Counted from the stretch's first letter, positions 1-7,548 are shown. The stretch is 28,569 nucleotides of DNA from CAZIRO01 sp964541595 (GCA_964541595.1 CAZIRO010000015.1:1-28569), one strand, 5' to 3'. Translations and numbers: made by a program. The notes: generated by a model not told the origin, from the sequence alone.

Positions 1-643
1 CTTCCGTGAACGCCAGATCGGTCGAACCGTCGATCGTGATCCGATTGTCGTCCCTGAGTACGATCAATTTCCCCAACCCCAGATGACCGGCCAGGGCACA
101 GGACTCGGGCGAAATTCCCTCCATGATATCGCCGTCACTGGCGATCACATACGTGTAATGATTCACGATCGGAAACCCCGGTCGATTGAACCGCGCTGCC
201 AACCATCGTTCCGCAATGGCCATACCGACCGCATTGGAGATCCCCTGACCGAGCGGACCGGTGGTCGTCTCCACGCCCGGCGTGCGCCCGTATTCCGGAT
301 GCCCCGGCGTGCTACTCCCCCACTGTCGGAACGCCATGAGTTCTTCCATGGGCAGGTCATACCCGGTCAGGTGCAACAGCGCATAGAGCAACATGCTGCC
401 GTGTCCAGCAGAAAGGACGAAACGGTCCCGGTCCGGCCAATTCGGGTCTGCGGGATTGAATTTCAGGAATACCGTCCAGAGCACGACGGCAGCATCGGCC
501 ATCCCCATGGGCATTCCGGGATGTCCAGAATTCGCCTTCTGGACGGCGTCCATGGCCAGCCCGCGAACAATATTCGCAACCCGTCGGATCCGATCTGCGG
601 TCACCGGCATGGCGCCCGAAATCGGTCGTAAAACCGCAACCAT
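1..643 (-). CDS. tkt: Transketolase, N-terminal part (runs off the window)
   Basis: Thiamine-diphosphate enzyme that moves two-carbon ketol units in the pentose-phosphate and CBB pathways. I translated the minus strand from the ATG at 643, which gives 214 residues before the window edge. Visible motifs are the N-terminal SGHPGMPMG, HGSMLLYALLHLTGY, TTTGPLGQG, and the ThDP-binding stretch SDGDIMEGISPE followed by DDNRITIDG. The start is supported by a strong ribosome binding site (AGGAGGAGG) a few bases upstream. It is the last visible gene of the tal-rbcL-rbcS-prk-tkt cluster, 88 bp after prk and on the same strand. This fits regeneration of ribulose 5-phosphate. The C-terminal two thirds are not visible. 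Confidence 0.95.
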   Translation of the reverse strand, partial: MVAVLRPISGAMPVTADRIRRVANIVRGLAMDAVQKANSGHPGMPMGMADAAVVLWTVFLKFNPADPNWPDRDRFVLSAGHGSMLLYALLHLTGYDLPMEELMAFRQWGSSTPGHPEYGRTPGVETTTGPLGQGISNAVGMAIAERWLAARFNRPGFPIVNHYTYVIASDGDIMEGISPESCALAGHLGLGKLIVLRDDNRITIDGSTDLAFTE

Positions 644-731
644 TCGCCTCCTCCTGTACCCGCCGGCCGCCGCTCTCTGCGGTGCGGGAGGATCTCAGCC
701 CACCACCGGCCGCGCGAACCGGTCGTCGCCA

Positions 732-1778
732 TCAGTCCGGTCGGGCGGGCGGTTCCTGCACACGCTCGTGACGCACGGCCATCTGAATGTATTCCCGATA
801 CCGGAGCAGAGAAAGCGCGGCCACTGGCGGTGCCAACGGGAGTTCCGATAGGTCACTGTATTTTCGCAAGAGGTGATATACGATCAACAACTGTGTCAGC
901 GCCAGCGGGTGACTGTGACGAACCTCGTAGAGATCCTGATAGTTCCCGAACAGTTCCTCTTCCACCGGCGCGAGTTCCGGCAGGTGGCTCCATATCTTTT
1001 CCGCGAGTTCATGCGCATGCTCGGAAGCCACATTCGCATCGATCTCCAGAATGTCCACCGGTTTGCCGCGATCCCGACCCAGGATCAGTCGAATACCCGT
1101 CGGCGCTTGCCCATCCGTCAGATAACTCAGATCCGGGTGCGGAATGGTCGGCCGCAGGATCAACCGCACGTTTAAATTCGGGCCTGCCGCTTCCGGGGGC
1201 ACACCCTCGGGCGGATAAAACTGCACCACAATATCCGCATATTCCCGCTGCGGACGGATGAACCGGGCAGAATCCGGTTCACGCCGTTCCAGCGACTTGA
1301 GCACCTGTTCAACCGTATAGCCACGCTTCGTCGTATCCCGTCGAATTTTCCATACACGCCGCAACTCTTCCAGGGGGTCCAGATACACCTTCACATCATA
1401 AAACTGGCGCATGACCGGCGTGTGATAGCCGAGCAAACCCTCCACGATCACAAAATCGCGCGGTTTGACATACTCCGGCCGGACGAGTGTCCCCGTCGAG
1501 TGGTCATACACGGGCTTGAGAATCGCCTGACCGTAATATAGACGTTCCAGATGCTGTTCAATAATGTCGATATAGTTACAATCCGGATGCAGCGGGGTAA
1601 TCCCGATCTTGGCCCGTTCTTTCCGATCGTATTTGTGATAATCATCCGTACAGACGACCGTCACGCGATCCGCACCGAGAATCTGGACAATGCCCTGGGC
1701 AATGGTGGTCTTCCCGGCGCCACTGTCCCCAACGATACCGAGAATAATGGGCCGTGGCGGTTTGAACTTCATAAACAT
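732..1778 (-). CDS. prk: Phosphoribulokinase
   Basis: Phosphorylates ribulose 5-phosphate with ATP to make the RuBisCO substrate ribulose 1,5-bisphosphate. The protein is 348 residues from the ATG at 1778, where GGAGG stands 5 bases upstream; a second ATG at 1772 is the alternative. The P-loop GDSGAGKT (about residues 17-24) opens the protein, then CTDDYHKYDR, KPVYDHSTG and VIVEGLLGYHTPVM typical of PRK. The P-loop lacks the cysteine that makes chloroplast PRK thioredoxin-regulated. Its length is closer to the class II (plant/cyanobacterial-like) enzymes than to the roughly 290-residue proteobacterial class. It lies 22 bp downstream of rbcS in one operon. An open frame extends upstream into rbcS, but it has no support as a start. 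Confidence 0.95.
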   Translation of the reverse strand: MFMKFKPPRPIILGIVGDSGAGKTTIAQGIVQILGADRVTVVCTDDYHKYDRKERAKIGITPLHPDCNYIDIIEQHLERLYYGQAILKPVYDHSTGTLVRPEYVKPRDFVIVEGLLGYHTPVMRQFYDVKVYLDPLEELRRVWKIRRDTTKRGYTVEQVLKSLERREPDSARFIRPQREYADIVVQFYPPEGVPPEAAGPNLNVRLILRPTIPHPDLSYLTDGQAPTGIRLILGRDRGKPVDILEIDANVASEHAHELAEKIWSHLPELAPVEEELFGNYQDLYEVRHSHPLALTQLLIVYHLLRKYSDLSELPLAPPVAALSLLRYREYIQMAVRHERVQEPPARPD

Positions 1779-1800
1779 AGAACCCTCCTCACCGGGATGT

Positions 1801-2214
1801 TCAATACCGGCTGCCTTTGGGTTTATCCAGCGCGTACGGATAGATCTTGTATTTCTGCTCAAGCCCTGCCTTGGACCGGATACGTTCCAGCCGGAACCCT
1901 GGTTCTTCTTTGGGCCGGTGAACCAGGAAGTTGAGGGCAATGATCCCGCGAAACCGGTCGAACGCATTGACACGAATGTAATGATTCGGGAACTGTTGCC
2001 GACAGGCGCGAATCTTTTCCATCACTTCTTCCGGATCGGTAACATCAAACATGGGGAGATCAAACATCTCCCAGTAGACGTTAAACGGATGCGGATCATC
2101 GGTGTATTCCACACTGACCGACCACCCGTTTTTCAAACAGTAAGCGATCTGGGCTTTGATCTCCTCATCCGTCAGATCCGGCAAATAGGAAAACGCGCCG
2201 TGACGAAACCGCAT
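1801..2214 (-). CDS. rbcS: RuBisCO small subunit, red-type form I
   Basis: Small subunit that caps the large-subunit octamer of form I RuBisCO. It has 137 residues and begins MRFRHGAFSYLPDLTDEEI, the typical start of red-type (form IC/ID) small subunits, followed by GWSVSVEYTDDPHPFNVYWEMFDLP with the conserved W-E-M-F-DLP core. After NFLVHRP a C-terminal extension of about 30 residues (GFRLERIRSKAG...) fits the beta-hairpin tail of the red-type class. The ATG at 2214 has GGAGGT 6 bases upstream. It lies between rbcL and prk. A strong inverted repeat sits in the 105-bp gap to rbcL. Confidence 0.96.
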   Translation of the reverse strand: MRFRHGAFSYLPDLTDEEIKAQIAYCLKNGWSVSVEYTDDPHPFNVYWEMFDLPMFDVTDPEEVMEKIRACRQQFPNHYIRVNAFDRFRGIIALNFLVHRPKEEPGFRLERIRSKAGLEQKYKIYPYALDKPKGSRY

Positions 2215-2273
2215 GACTTGACCTCCTCATAAGTCCGGGGATCGGCACACCCGCGTGTGTGCGCGTCCCGCCC

Positions 2274-2302
2274 CCGAACGGTCCGCACTCCGGACCGTTC
2301 GG
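2274..2302 (-). other. Perfect 12-bp hairpin between rbcL and rbcS
   Basis: Arms CCGAACGGTCCG (2274-2285) and CGGACCGTTCGG (2291-2302) are exact reverse complements around a 5-base loop. On the coding (minus) strand the stem is followed by a G/C-rich stretch with no T-run, so a classical terminator is unlikely. By position it could stabilise the 3' end of an rbcL message, or attenuate transcription and set the rbcL:rbcS ratio. It begins 18 bp past the rbcL stop. Confidence 0.75.
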
Positions 2303-2319
2303 ATTCATATGGATATCGC

Positions 2320-3750
2320 TCAGTCCTGTGCAGTGAGTGCGAAATCCGGACGATCCGTCGGTTCGTATTCAAATTTCACCTCCTGCCAGACTTCCAGCGC
2401 ACGACGCAGTTCCGGCGACCATCGTGCGGCCTGTTTGAGGATGTCCGGACCCTCACGCAGCAGATCACGTCCCTCATTGCGGGCTTTGATGATCGCCTCC
2501 AGCGCCACACGGTTGGCCGTTGCGCCGGCTGCGATCCCGTCCGGATGGCCGATCGTGCCACCGCCGAATTGAAACACCGCATCTTCACCCAGGTAATACA
2601 CGAGTTCATGCATCTGACCCGCATGAATGCCACCGGACGCGACCGGCATGACGCCGGGCATGGATCCCCAATCCTGGTCGAACAGGATACCGTACTCCGG
2701 ATCCCTTTCGTTAAACTTCTCGCGCAACACCCGGTAGTATCCCTGTACGGCGCGCCGGTCACCCTCGAGTTTGCCGACGATCGTGCCCGCATGCAGGTGA
2801 TCGACACCGGCCAGACGCATCCACTTGGCAATGACCCGGAAATTGATCCCGTGACTTTTCTGACGGGTGTATGTGCTGTGCCCGGCACGGTGCAGGTGCA
2901 GGATCAGTCCATTTTCGCGACACCACTTCGCCATGGACTGAATGGCCGTAAACCCCACGACGAGGTCAACCATGATGATGATACTGCCGAGTTCTTTCGC
3001 GAACTCCGCACGTTCGTACATTTCCTCCATGGTCGCCGCCGTCACATTCAGGTAATGCCCCTTGATCTCTCCCGTTTCCGCCATCGCGCGATGGACGGCT
3101 TCCATGACGAACAGCCACCGGTCCCGCCAGCGCATGAACGGCTGACTGTTGATGTTTTCGTCGTCTTTCGTGAAGTCGAGTCCTCCGCGCAACGCCTCAT
3201 ACACCACACGGCCGTAATTTCGTGCCGACAGTCCGAGCTTCGGCTTGACTGTGCAACCCAGTAGCGGGCGTCCGTACTTGCCGAGATACTCACGTTCCAC
3301 CAGGATGCCGTGCGCGGGTCCCTGGAACGTGCGCACGTACGCCAGTGGCAGGCGCATGTCTTCCAATCGTAGAGAGCGCACTGCCTTGAACCCGAACACG
3401 TTGCCGATGATCGAAGACGCGAGATTGGCGATCGAGCCCTCTTCGAAGAGATCGATGTCGTACGCGATGAATGCCATGTATTCATCCGTGCCGGGAATCG
3501 GTTCCACGCGATAACACCGGGCCTTGTACCGTTCGTAATATGTCAGATAGTCGGTCCATACCGTCGTCCAGGTGGCGGTTGAAGACTCACCGGCGACGGC
3601 AGCGGCAGCCTCCTCCGGTTCAACACCGGGTTGCGGTCGAAACCGGAATGCACAGATGAGATCGGTATCTTTGGGTTCATAGTCGGGGTCATAATATCCC
3701 AGCTGCGCATATGGGATGACCCCCGGTTTCCATCTGGGTTCGAACGGCAT
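2320..3750 (-). CDS. rbcL: RuBisCO large subunit, red-type form I
   Basis: Catalytic subunit that carboxylates ribulose 1,5-bisphosphate to two 3-phosphoglycerates. It has 476 residues, the normal form I length. Active-site residues are all present: K169 in TVKPKLGLS, K195-D197-E198 in GGLDFTKDDEN (K195 is the carbamylated lysine), H287-R288 in HLHRAG, loop-6 K327 in GTIVGKLEGD, S372 in ASGGIHAG, and QFGGGTIGHPDG for phosphate binding. Stretches such as SARNYGRVVYEALRGGLDFTKD and KWMRLAGVDHLHAGT, and the paired small subunit, place it in the red-type (IC/ID) group. The ATG at 3750 has AAGGAGG 8 bases upstream. It is the second gene of the cluster, 28 bp after tal. No cbbX-type activase gene is next to it in this window. 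Confidence 0.98.
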   Translation of the reverse strand: MPFEPRWKPGVIPYAQLGYYDPDYEPKDTDLICAFRFRPQPGVEPEEAAAAVAGESSTATWTTVWTDYLTYYERYKARCYRVEPIPGTDEYMAFIAYDIDLFEEGSIANLASSIIGNVFGFKAVRSLRLEDMRLPLAYVRTFQGPAHGILVEREYLGKYGRPLLGCTVKPKLGLSARNYGRVVYEALRGGLDFTKDDENINSQPFMRWRDRWLFVMEAVHRAMAETGEIKGHYLNVTAATMEEMYERAEFAKELGSIIIMVDLVVGFTAIQSMAKWCRENGLILHLHRAGHSTYTRQKSHGINFRVIAKWMRLAGVDHLHAGTIVGKLEGDRRAVQGYYRVLREKFNERDPEYGILFDQDWGSMPGVMPVASGGIHAGQMHELVYYLGEDAVFQFGGGTIGHPDGIAAGATANRVALEAIIKARNEGRDLLREGPDILKQAARWSPELRRALEVWQEVKFEYEPTDRPDFALTAQD

Positions 3751-3778
3751 TGTTCATGCCTCCTTGCCGGATTAAAGT

Positions 3779-5128
3779 TCAAAAGAGTGACGCGATCCGC
3801 GACCGGATCAGACCGTCCATGCGATCCTGGAAGTTCGAGAAATCACCGATCGCCAGCAGACTGTACAGTGTATCCAGCGGAATCCGACGCACGAAGGGTG
3901 AATCCAGATCGGGAATCTTTCCCTTCCGGAGTTCGGTCCACTCTTCCGGCGTGGGACAATAAAACACGTCTCCGAAACCGGCATCGTCGAACCGCTGAAA
4001 CAGGGTGTCCCCGTCCATCGTGGCAAATCCCGGGGACGCCCGGAGTTCTAAGAGAAATTCGATGAATTCCGGCTCGACCGTGAACAACCGTGCGATACGA
4101 TCAAATCCCCCCACCTTCTGGAGAACTGTTTCAGGAATGTTCAGAGATGCCGTGAAGTCCGCTTCAACCTGCGGTGTAATGGCGTCCGGTGAGATATCCG
4201 CTTCCGTGAAGAAATCCTTCAACACCCTGTACGGCACAGTATAGACATCTACACCGGCGGTCAACGGTAACGTCTGCCACCGGCGAACACTGGCCGCAAT
4301 GAGCTGGGTTTTGATCCCCACACGTTCCCGTAACCGGCGCAGATGACGCTGCGCGGCCAGTAACACGTGCTCGCCGAGCACCTCCGAATGGAGTCCCTGA
4401 TTGAGTCGACCCAGAAAGATATTCGTGCGCGTGGGATTGGCCAGCAGCGCGGCGGCAACGACCTGACGTGCAGAAAACGTTGCCGTAAAGTTGACCGGGA
4501 CGCCCTGTTGTTCGAGATCGCGTGCAATGAGAAATGCATGCGGATGGTCTGGTGTGAAGGCAACCTTGATCAGCGCACCCGGAACGGCCTGATAGAGTGC
4601 TCTGCCGATCTGCACCGATCGGGTCCGGTCCGGTGCCAGTCCGGTATGCAGTTCCAGACTGACCTCCCAGGTGCGGCCCGCCCCGAAATGGTGAACGACG
4701 TTCAGACCGAGCCGTCCATTGATCACTGAATAGACCATGACCGTTGCTGCATCCAGCGATAAATTCGGATCCGCCGTACGCAGTCGTTCCACCCATGCGT
4801 TCAGGCTGTCTGCACCGCTTTCTTCCATGAGCCGCGTGATGACCTTCTGGACAAGCGGCTGATTCGTCGTATTCCCATCGACCTCCTGATACAACCAGAT
4901 ACGGTGATTGTCCTCCCGCGCGACCAGCAGGTCACGGAGTTCCTCAATGTCGGCTGTATCGACATAGATGTGCTGCGTACCGCAGGCCTTGAGCGCGTGC
5001 GCCCGCGGTTGCGACACCCACTGCACCGCAACGCGGGACGTTTTCGAAACCGCCGTACGGATGAGATCGACGATGGTCTGTTCGACCGCGCTCGCCTGCG
5101 CCGTAGAAGCGGACATCGCGGACTGCAT
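3779..5128 (-). CDS. tal: Transaldolase with a C-terminal extension
   Basis: Transfers a dihydroxyacetone unit between sugar phosphates (fructose 6-P + erythrose 4-P to sedoheptulose 7-P + glyceraldehyde 3-P). Family marks are YVDTADIEELRDLL (about residues 55-68), GNTTNQPL (85-92, the TTNP-like motif), the likely Schiff-base lysine K188 in ALIKVAFT, NFTATFSARQ and FLGRLNQG. The core ends near residue 325. A further roughly 125 residues (from about TEADISPDAITPQ to the end) are not part of the usual fold, so the 449-residue protein is longer than common transaldolases (about 215-380). The ATG at 5128 has GGAGGG 7 bases upstream. It is the first gene of the RuBisCO operon, with 28 bp to rbcL. 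The role of the tail is unknown. Confidence 0.9.
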   Translation of the reverse strand: MQSAMSASTAQASAVEQTIVDLIRTAVSKTSRVAVQWVSQPRAHALKACGTQHIYVDTADIEELRDLLVAREDNHRIWLYQEVDGNTTNQPLVQKVITRLMEESGADSLNAWVERLRTADPNLSLDAATVMVYSVINGRLGLNVVHHFGAGRTWEVSLELHTGLAPDRTRSVQIGRALYQAVPGALIKVAFTPDHPHAFLIARDLEQQGVPVNFTATFSARQVVAAALLANPTRTNIFLGRLNQGLHSEVLGEHVLLAAQRHLRRLRERVGIKTQLIAASVRRWQTLPLTAGVDVYTVPYRVLKDFFTEADISPDAITPQVEADFTASLNIPETVLQKVGGFDRIARLFTVEPEFIEFLLELRASPGFATMDGDTLFQRFDDAGFGDVFYCPTPEEWTELRKGKIPDLDSPFVRRIPLDTLYSLLAIGDFSNFQDRMDGLIRSRIASLF

Positions 5129-5286
5129 ACGTCGCCCTCCGTTCGCGACCCTGCGGATCGCCCAGTATTCATGCTTAAATTAACACAAAAATCCAGAAGA
5201 AACCACGATCCAGGGGACAGGCCCATCCCCCACGATGGATCAGCCCGGCGGATGTTCTTTCGGGCAGGCCATACCTGTCCGTTTGG
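5129..5286 (-). promoter_or_regulatory. Upstream region of the tal-rbcLS-prk-tkt operon
   Basis: This 158-bp gap separates the response regulator stop from the tal start. It holds an AT-rich island (about 5165-5200) in an otherwise GC-rich context, a reasonable place for the operon promoter, but no convincing -35/-10 pair could be read. A 7-bp inverted repeat, GGACAGG (5215-5221) and CCTGTCC (5274-5280), flanks the middle of the gap and could be an operator. Neither function is shown by the sequence. Confidence 0.4.
5262..5280 (-). terminator. Weak hairpin after the response regulator gene
   Basis: On the minus strand GGACAGG, a 5-base loop and CCTGCCC can pair with one A-C mismatch, 6 bp past the response regulator stop. 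No T-run follows, so termination would be weak at best. Read-through into the CBB operon remains possible. One arm is also half of the longer-range inverted repeat in this gap. Confidence 0.25.
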
Positions 5287-5973
5287 TCAGGTATCGGTAT
5301 GGTCGTCATCGGCGACCAAAAACGCGGGACGGTGGCGGTAAAAAAAGCGCGCCGCTTCCGTGCGGTTCATGACCCCGAGTTTGGCATAAATATTCTGTAG
5401 ATGGAACTTCACCGTACGCTCACTCACCTGTAGCGTGTGCGCGATCTGTTTGTTACTGAATCCGCGGGCGACGAGTTCAAGGACCTGCCATTCCCGCGGA
5501 GACAGGGATCGGGCCGGATGGGTCGGCTGCGCGGCCGCACGGGACTGCGGCACCCGGGGGAATACCAGGTGGCCAGAATACACCTGTCGGATCGCCGTAA
5601 TGGCCTGCTGCGGCGGTTCCGTTTTCAGGACAAACCCATCCGCCTGGTGTTCCATGGCCGTTCGGATCGTATCCCGATCGCCAAACGCACTGAGGATGAG
5701 CACACGTACGGGGATGCCTTCCTCACGGATACGACGGAGACAGGTCAAACCGTCCATCTGTGGCAACTGCAGATCGATCACGACGACATCGGGTGCATAT
5801 CGGCGCAGGGCATCGAGCAGTTGTGGTCCGTTCGTGGCGATGGCCACGACCTCGATATCGGGTTCGTCATCCAGCAGGGTACACAACCCCTGTAGCACGA
5901 GAGGGTGGTCATCTGCCAGCACCACACGAATGATGGACGACGTCAACGGATACTCAGTCGGCTGTGGCGTCAT
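5287..5973 (-). CDS. NarL/LuxR-family response regulator
   Basis: DNA-binding response regulator of 228 residues. The receiver domain (about 14-135) shows ADDHPLVLQGL, the phospho-acceptor D67 in VVVIDLQLPQMDG, the LILSAF motif and K117 in FVLKTE. A LuxR-type helix-turn-helix follows at about 157-207 (LSPREWQVLELVARGFSNKQIA, then SERTVKFHLQNIYAKLGV). Its start overlaps the 3' end of the histidine kinase gene by 20 bp, so the two are a cognate pair and probably translationally coupled. It lies just upstream of the RuBisCO operon on the same strand. Control of that operon is an attractive inference but is not shown. Confidence 0.93.
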   Translation of the reverse strand: MTPQPTEYPLTSSIIRVVLADDHPLVLQGLCTLLDDEPDIEVVAIATNGPQLLDALRRYAPDVVVIDLQLPQMDGLTCLRRIREEGIPVRVLILSAFGDRDTIRTAMEHQADGFVLKTEPPQQAITAIRQVYSGHLVFPRVPQSRAAAQPTHPARSLSPREWQVLELVARGFSNKQIAHTLQVSERTVKFHLQNIYAKLGVMNRTEAARFFYRHRPAFLVADDDHTDT

Positions 5974-6664
5974 CGCAGGGTACCCATACGGTGATCCGGG
6001 TGCCGTGTCCGGGCCGGCTCTGAATGGTCATTTGCCCGCCCACGAGTTCGGCACGTTCCTGCATGCCGCGCAAGCCGATATGTCGGGCCTCGGCCTCCTG
6101 GGCGGCGGCCAGCACCTGGTGGACATCGAATCCCGTGCCTTCATCCCGAACTTCCAGAACCACACCGTGTGCTTTCGGATAGATCCGGACGAACTGCTGC
6201 TGGGTTCCCGCATGCCGGTAAGCATTTGACAGGGCTTCCTGCAGGATGCGGTACAGTGCGATCTTGACCGGTACAGCCACATCCGGAATGGGAGACACGA
6301 TTTCCAATTCGACCTGACACCCCGTCAGTTCTTCATGCTGCGCGATCAGTGTCTTCAGTACGGTCACCAGATCCCGTTCACGAAACTCCGGCGGACGAAA
6401 CGCACCGATAAAGTTCCGGATCTCCCACAATGCGGTCTCGATCAATCCGGAGATCTGACGCAACCCATGCCGAACGGTTTCCGGATCTGGTCGCGTACGT
6501 GCGCTTGCGAGTTTCTTCTGCAGCGCTTCGATCTGCGCGAGGGCCGCGTACATGCATTGAACGGGTCCGTCATGGATATCCAGCAGGATACGTCGCCATT
6601 CCGCCTCACTGACTTCCAGGATATGCCCCGTTCGCCGCATCTCCTCTTTCAAAGGGGTCTTCAT
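5954..6664 (-). CDS. Soluble NarL-partner histidine kinase (HisKA_3), no sensor domain
   Basis: Histidine kinase of 236 residues in the NarX/DegS class. The dimerisation and phosphoacceptor helix holds H31 in RRILLDIHDGPVQ. The ATPase domain shows ALYRILQEALSNAYRHA (N-box, about 145-162), DEGTGF (174-179), HIGLRGMQERA and GHGTRITVWVP. Only about 20 residues precede the H-box region, so there is no visible PAS, GAF, HAMP or membrane segment. Either the input comes from a partner protein or the kinase senses a cytoplasmic signal through the core itself. The ATG at 6664 overlaps the HAD stop in an ATGA, with a GGAGAGAAG site upstream. A longer open frame upstream lies inside the HAD gene and is not favoured. 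Confidence 0.9.
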   Translation of the reverse strand: MKTPLKEEMRRTGHILEVSEAEWRRILLDIHDGPVQCMYAALAQIEALQKKLASARTRPDPETVRHGLRQISGLIETALWEIRNFIGAFRPPEFRERDLVTVLKTLIAQHEELTGCQVELEIVSPIPDVAVPVKIALYRILQEALSNAYRHAGTQQQFVRIYPKAHGVVLEVRDEGTGFDVHQVLAAAQEAEARHIGLRGMQERAELVGGQMTIQSRPGHGTRITVWVPCDDATAD

Positions 6665-7368
6665 TGAACGTCTTCTCTCCGTGAGGTACGCGGGGAGTGC
6701 ATTATATTCGACCAGGGAAACGCCGTCCAGTCCGGGCCGATGATCCAATCCGCCGCACGCAACGCCGCTGCCGGAAACGTGGTCGTGAGTGCCGCAACAT
6801 GCAGTCCGGCAGCGCGCGCCGCACGGATTCCGTCCGGTGTATCTTCCACGGCCAGGATCTCAGATCGGTGCACTTCCGGCTGCACAGCACGGACCCGTTC
6901 GACGGCCGCCGCGTACAGGTCGGGCGCCGGCTTGCCCTGCAAACCGTCCTGCGGAGTGACGATGGCCACCCAGGGAACGTGCACGTCAAGACGCCGGAGC
7001 ACGGGGTCAATGGTATCTCGCGAGGAACTCGAAGCGATGGCCAGACAGAGCCGATATGCTGTAGCCGTGCGCAGCCACTCCCGGATTCCGGGGACCCACG
7101 GGATCGGGTTTCGGCAAATCCACGTGCGGTACTGCGCCCGTTTCTGCGCGAGCAGCCGGTCGACCAGTTCGGTCGCGGGGCGGATCCCATGCCGGCGCAG
7201 GATGGCCGCGATCGCCGCCCGGTCGGTGAGCGCAACATAGTGCGCGTAGTACTCTGCTTCCGTCAGATGAATTCCCAGGGGGTGCAGGATGGTTTGCATC
7301 AAGGTGCAGTGAATACGCTCGTTGTCGACCACCACGCCATCAAAATCCAGGATCACCGCCCGTAGCAC
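6661..7368 (-). CDS. HAD phosphatase, beta-phosphoglucomutase/phosphoglycolate phosphatase-like
   Basis: HAD superfamily subfamily IA phosphohydrolase of 235 residues. Motif I is ILDFDGVVVDNERIH (nucleophile Asp and general-acid Asp both present), motif II is in LAIASSSSRD, the motif III lysine is in GKPAPDLY, and motif IV is in AVEDTPDGIRAARAAG. The GTG at 7368 is chosen because GGAGGT stands 7 bases upstream and the protein then starts directly before motif I. The stop overlaps the kinase start by 4 bp, so it heads an operon with the two-component pair. Substrate cannot be read from sequence. Removing phosphoglycolate made by RuBisCO oxygenation would suit the location, but a sugar phosphatase or mutase is equally possible. 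Confidence 0.85.
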   Translation of the reverse strand: MLRAVILDFDGVVVDNERIHCTLMQTILHPLGIHLTEAEYYAHYVALTDRAAIAAILRRHGIRPATELVDRLLAQKRAQYRTWICRNPIPWVPGIREWLRTATAYRLCLAIASSSSRDTIDPVLRRLDVHVPWVAIVTPQDGLQGKPAPDLYAAAVERVRAVQPEVHRSEILAVEDTPDGIRAARAAGLHVAALTTTFPAAALRAADWIIGPDWTAFPWSNIMHSPRTSRREDVQ

Positions 7369-7465
7369 AGAACCCACCTCCGGGGGGCCCCGACGACCGC
7401 AACCGCCGTTGCACTGCCATTTCAAAGATATGCCTCGTTCCCCCCGATGACCACTGCCAGGGGTG

Positions 7466-7494
7466 TTGGGGAAAATTCGCATTTTACATACAAT
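7466..7494 (+). promoter_or_regulatory. Candidate promoter of rfbB
   Basis: TTGGGG (7466-7471) and TACAAT (7489-7494) are separated by 17 bp, a close fit to a housekeeping sigma-factor promoter, especially at -10. Transcription would start near 7501, about 48 bp before the chosen rfbB ATG. On the opposite strand a weaker pair (TTTCCA at 7505-7510 and TAAAAT at 7481-7486, 18 bp apart) could serve the HAD-kinase-regulator operon. Confidence 0.5.
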
Positions 7495-7548
7495 GGACAT
7501 CGGATGGAAACATCGGAAACACGTCACAGACCGCAACAGGGGTGGAAC

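Noticed and set aside
732..1973. A longer phosphoribulokinase starting at 1973
   Set aside because: The extra residues overlap rbcS and resemble no PRK. The ATG at 1778 has a strong ribosome binding site and starts just before the P-loop.
5161..5220. A defined -35/-10 promoter for the CBB operon
   Set aside because: The AT-rich island allows several poor pairings (TTGTGT, TTAATT, AATACT) but none with both good boxes and good spacing, so only a regulatory region is reported.
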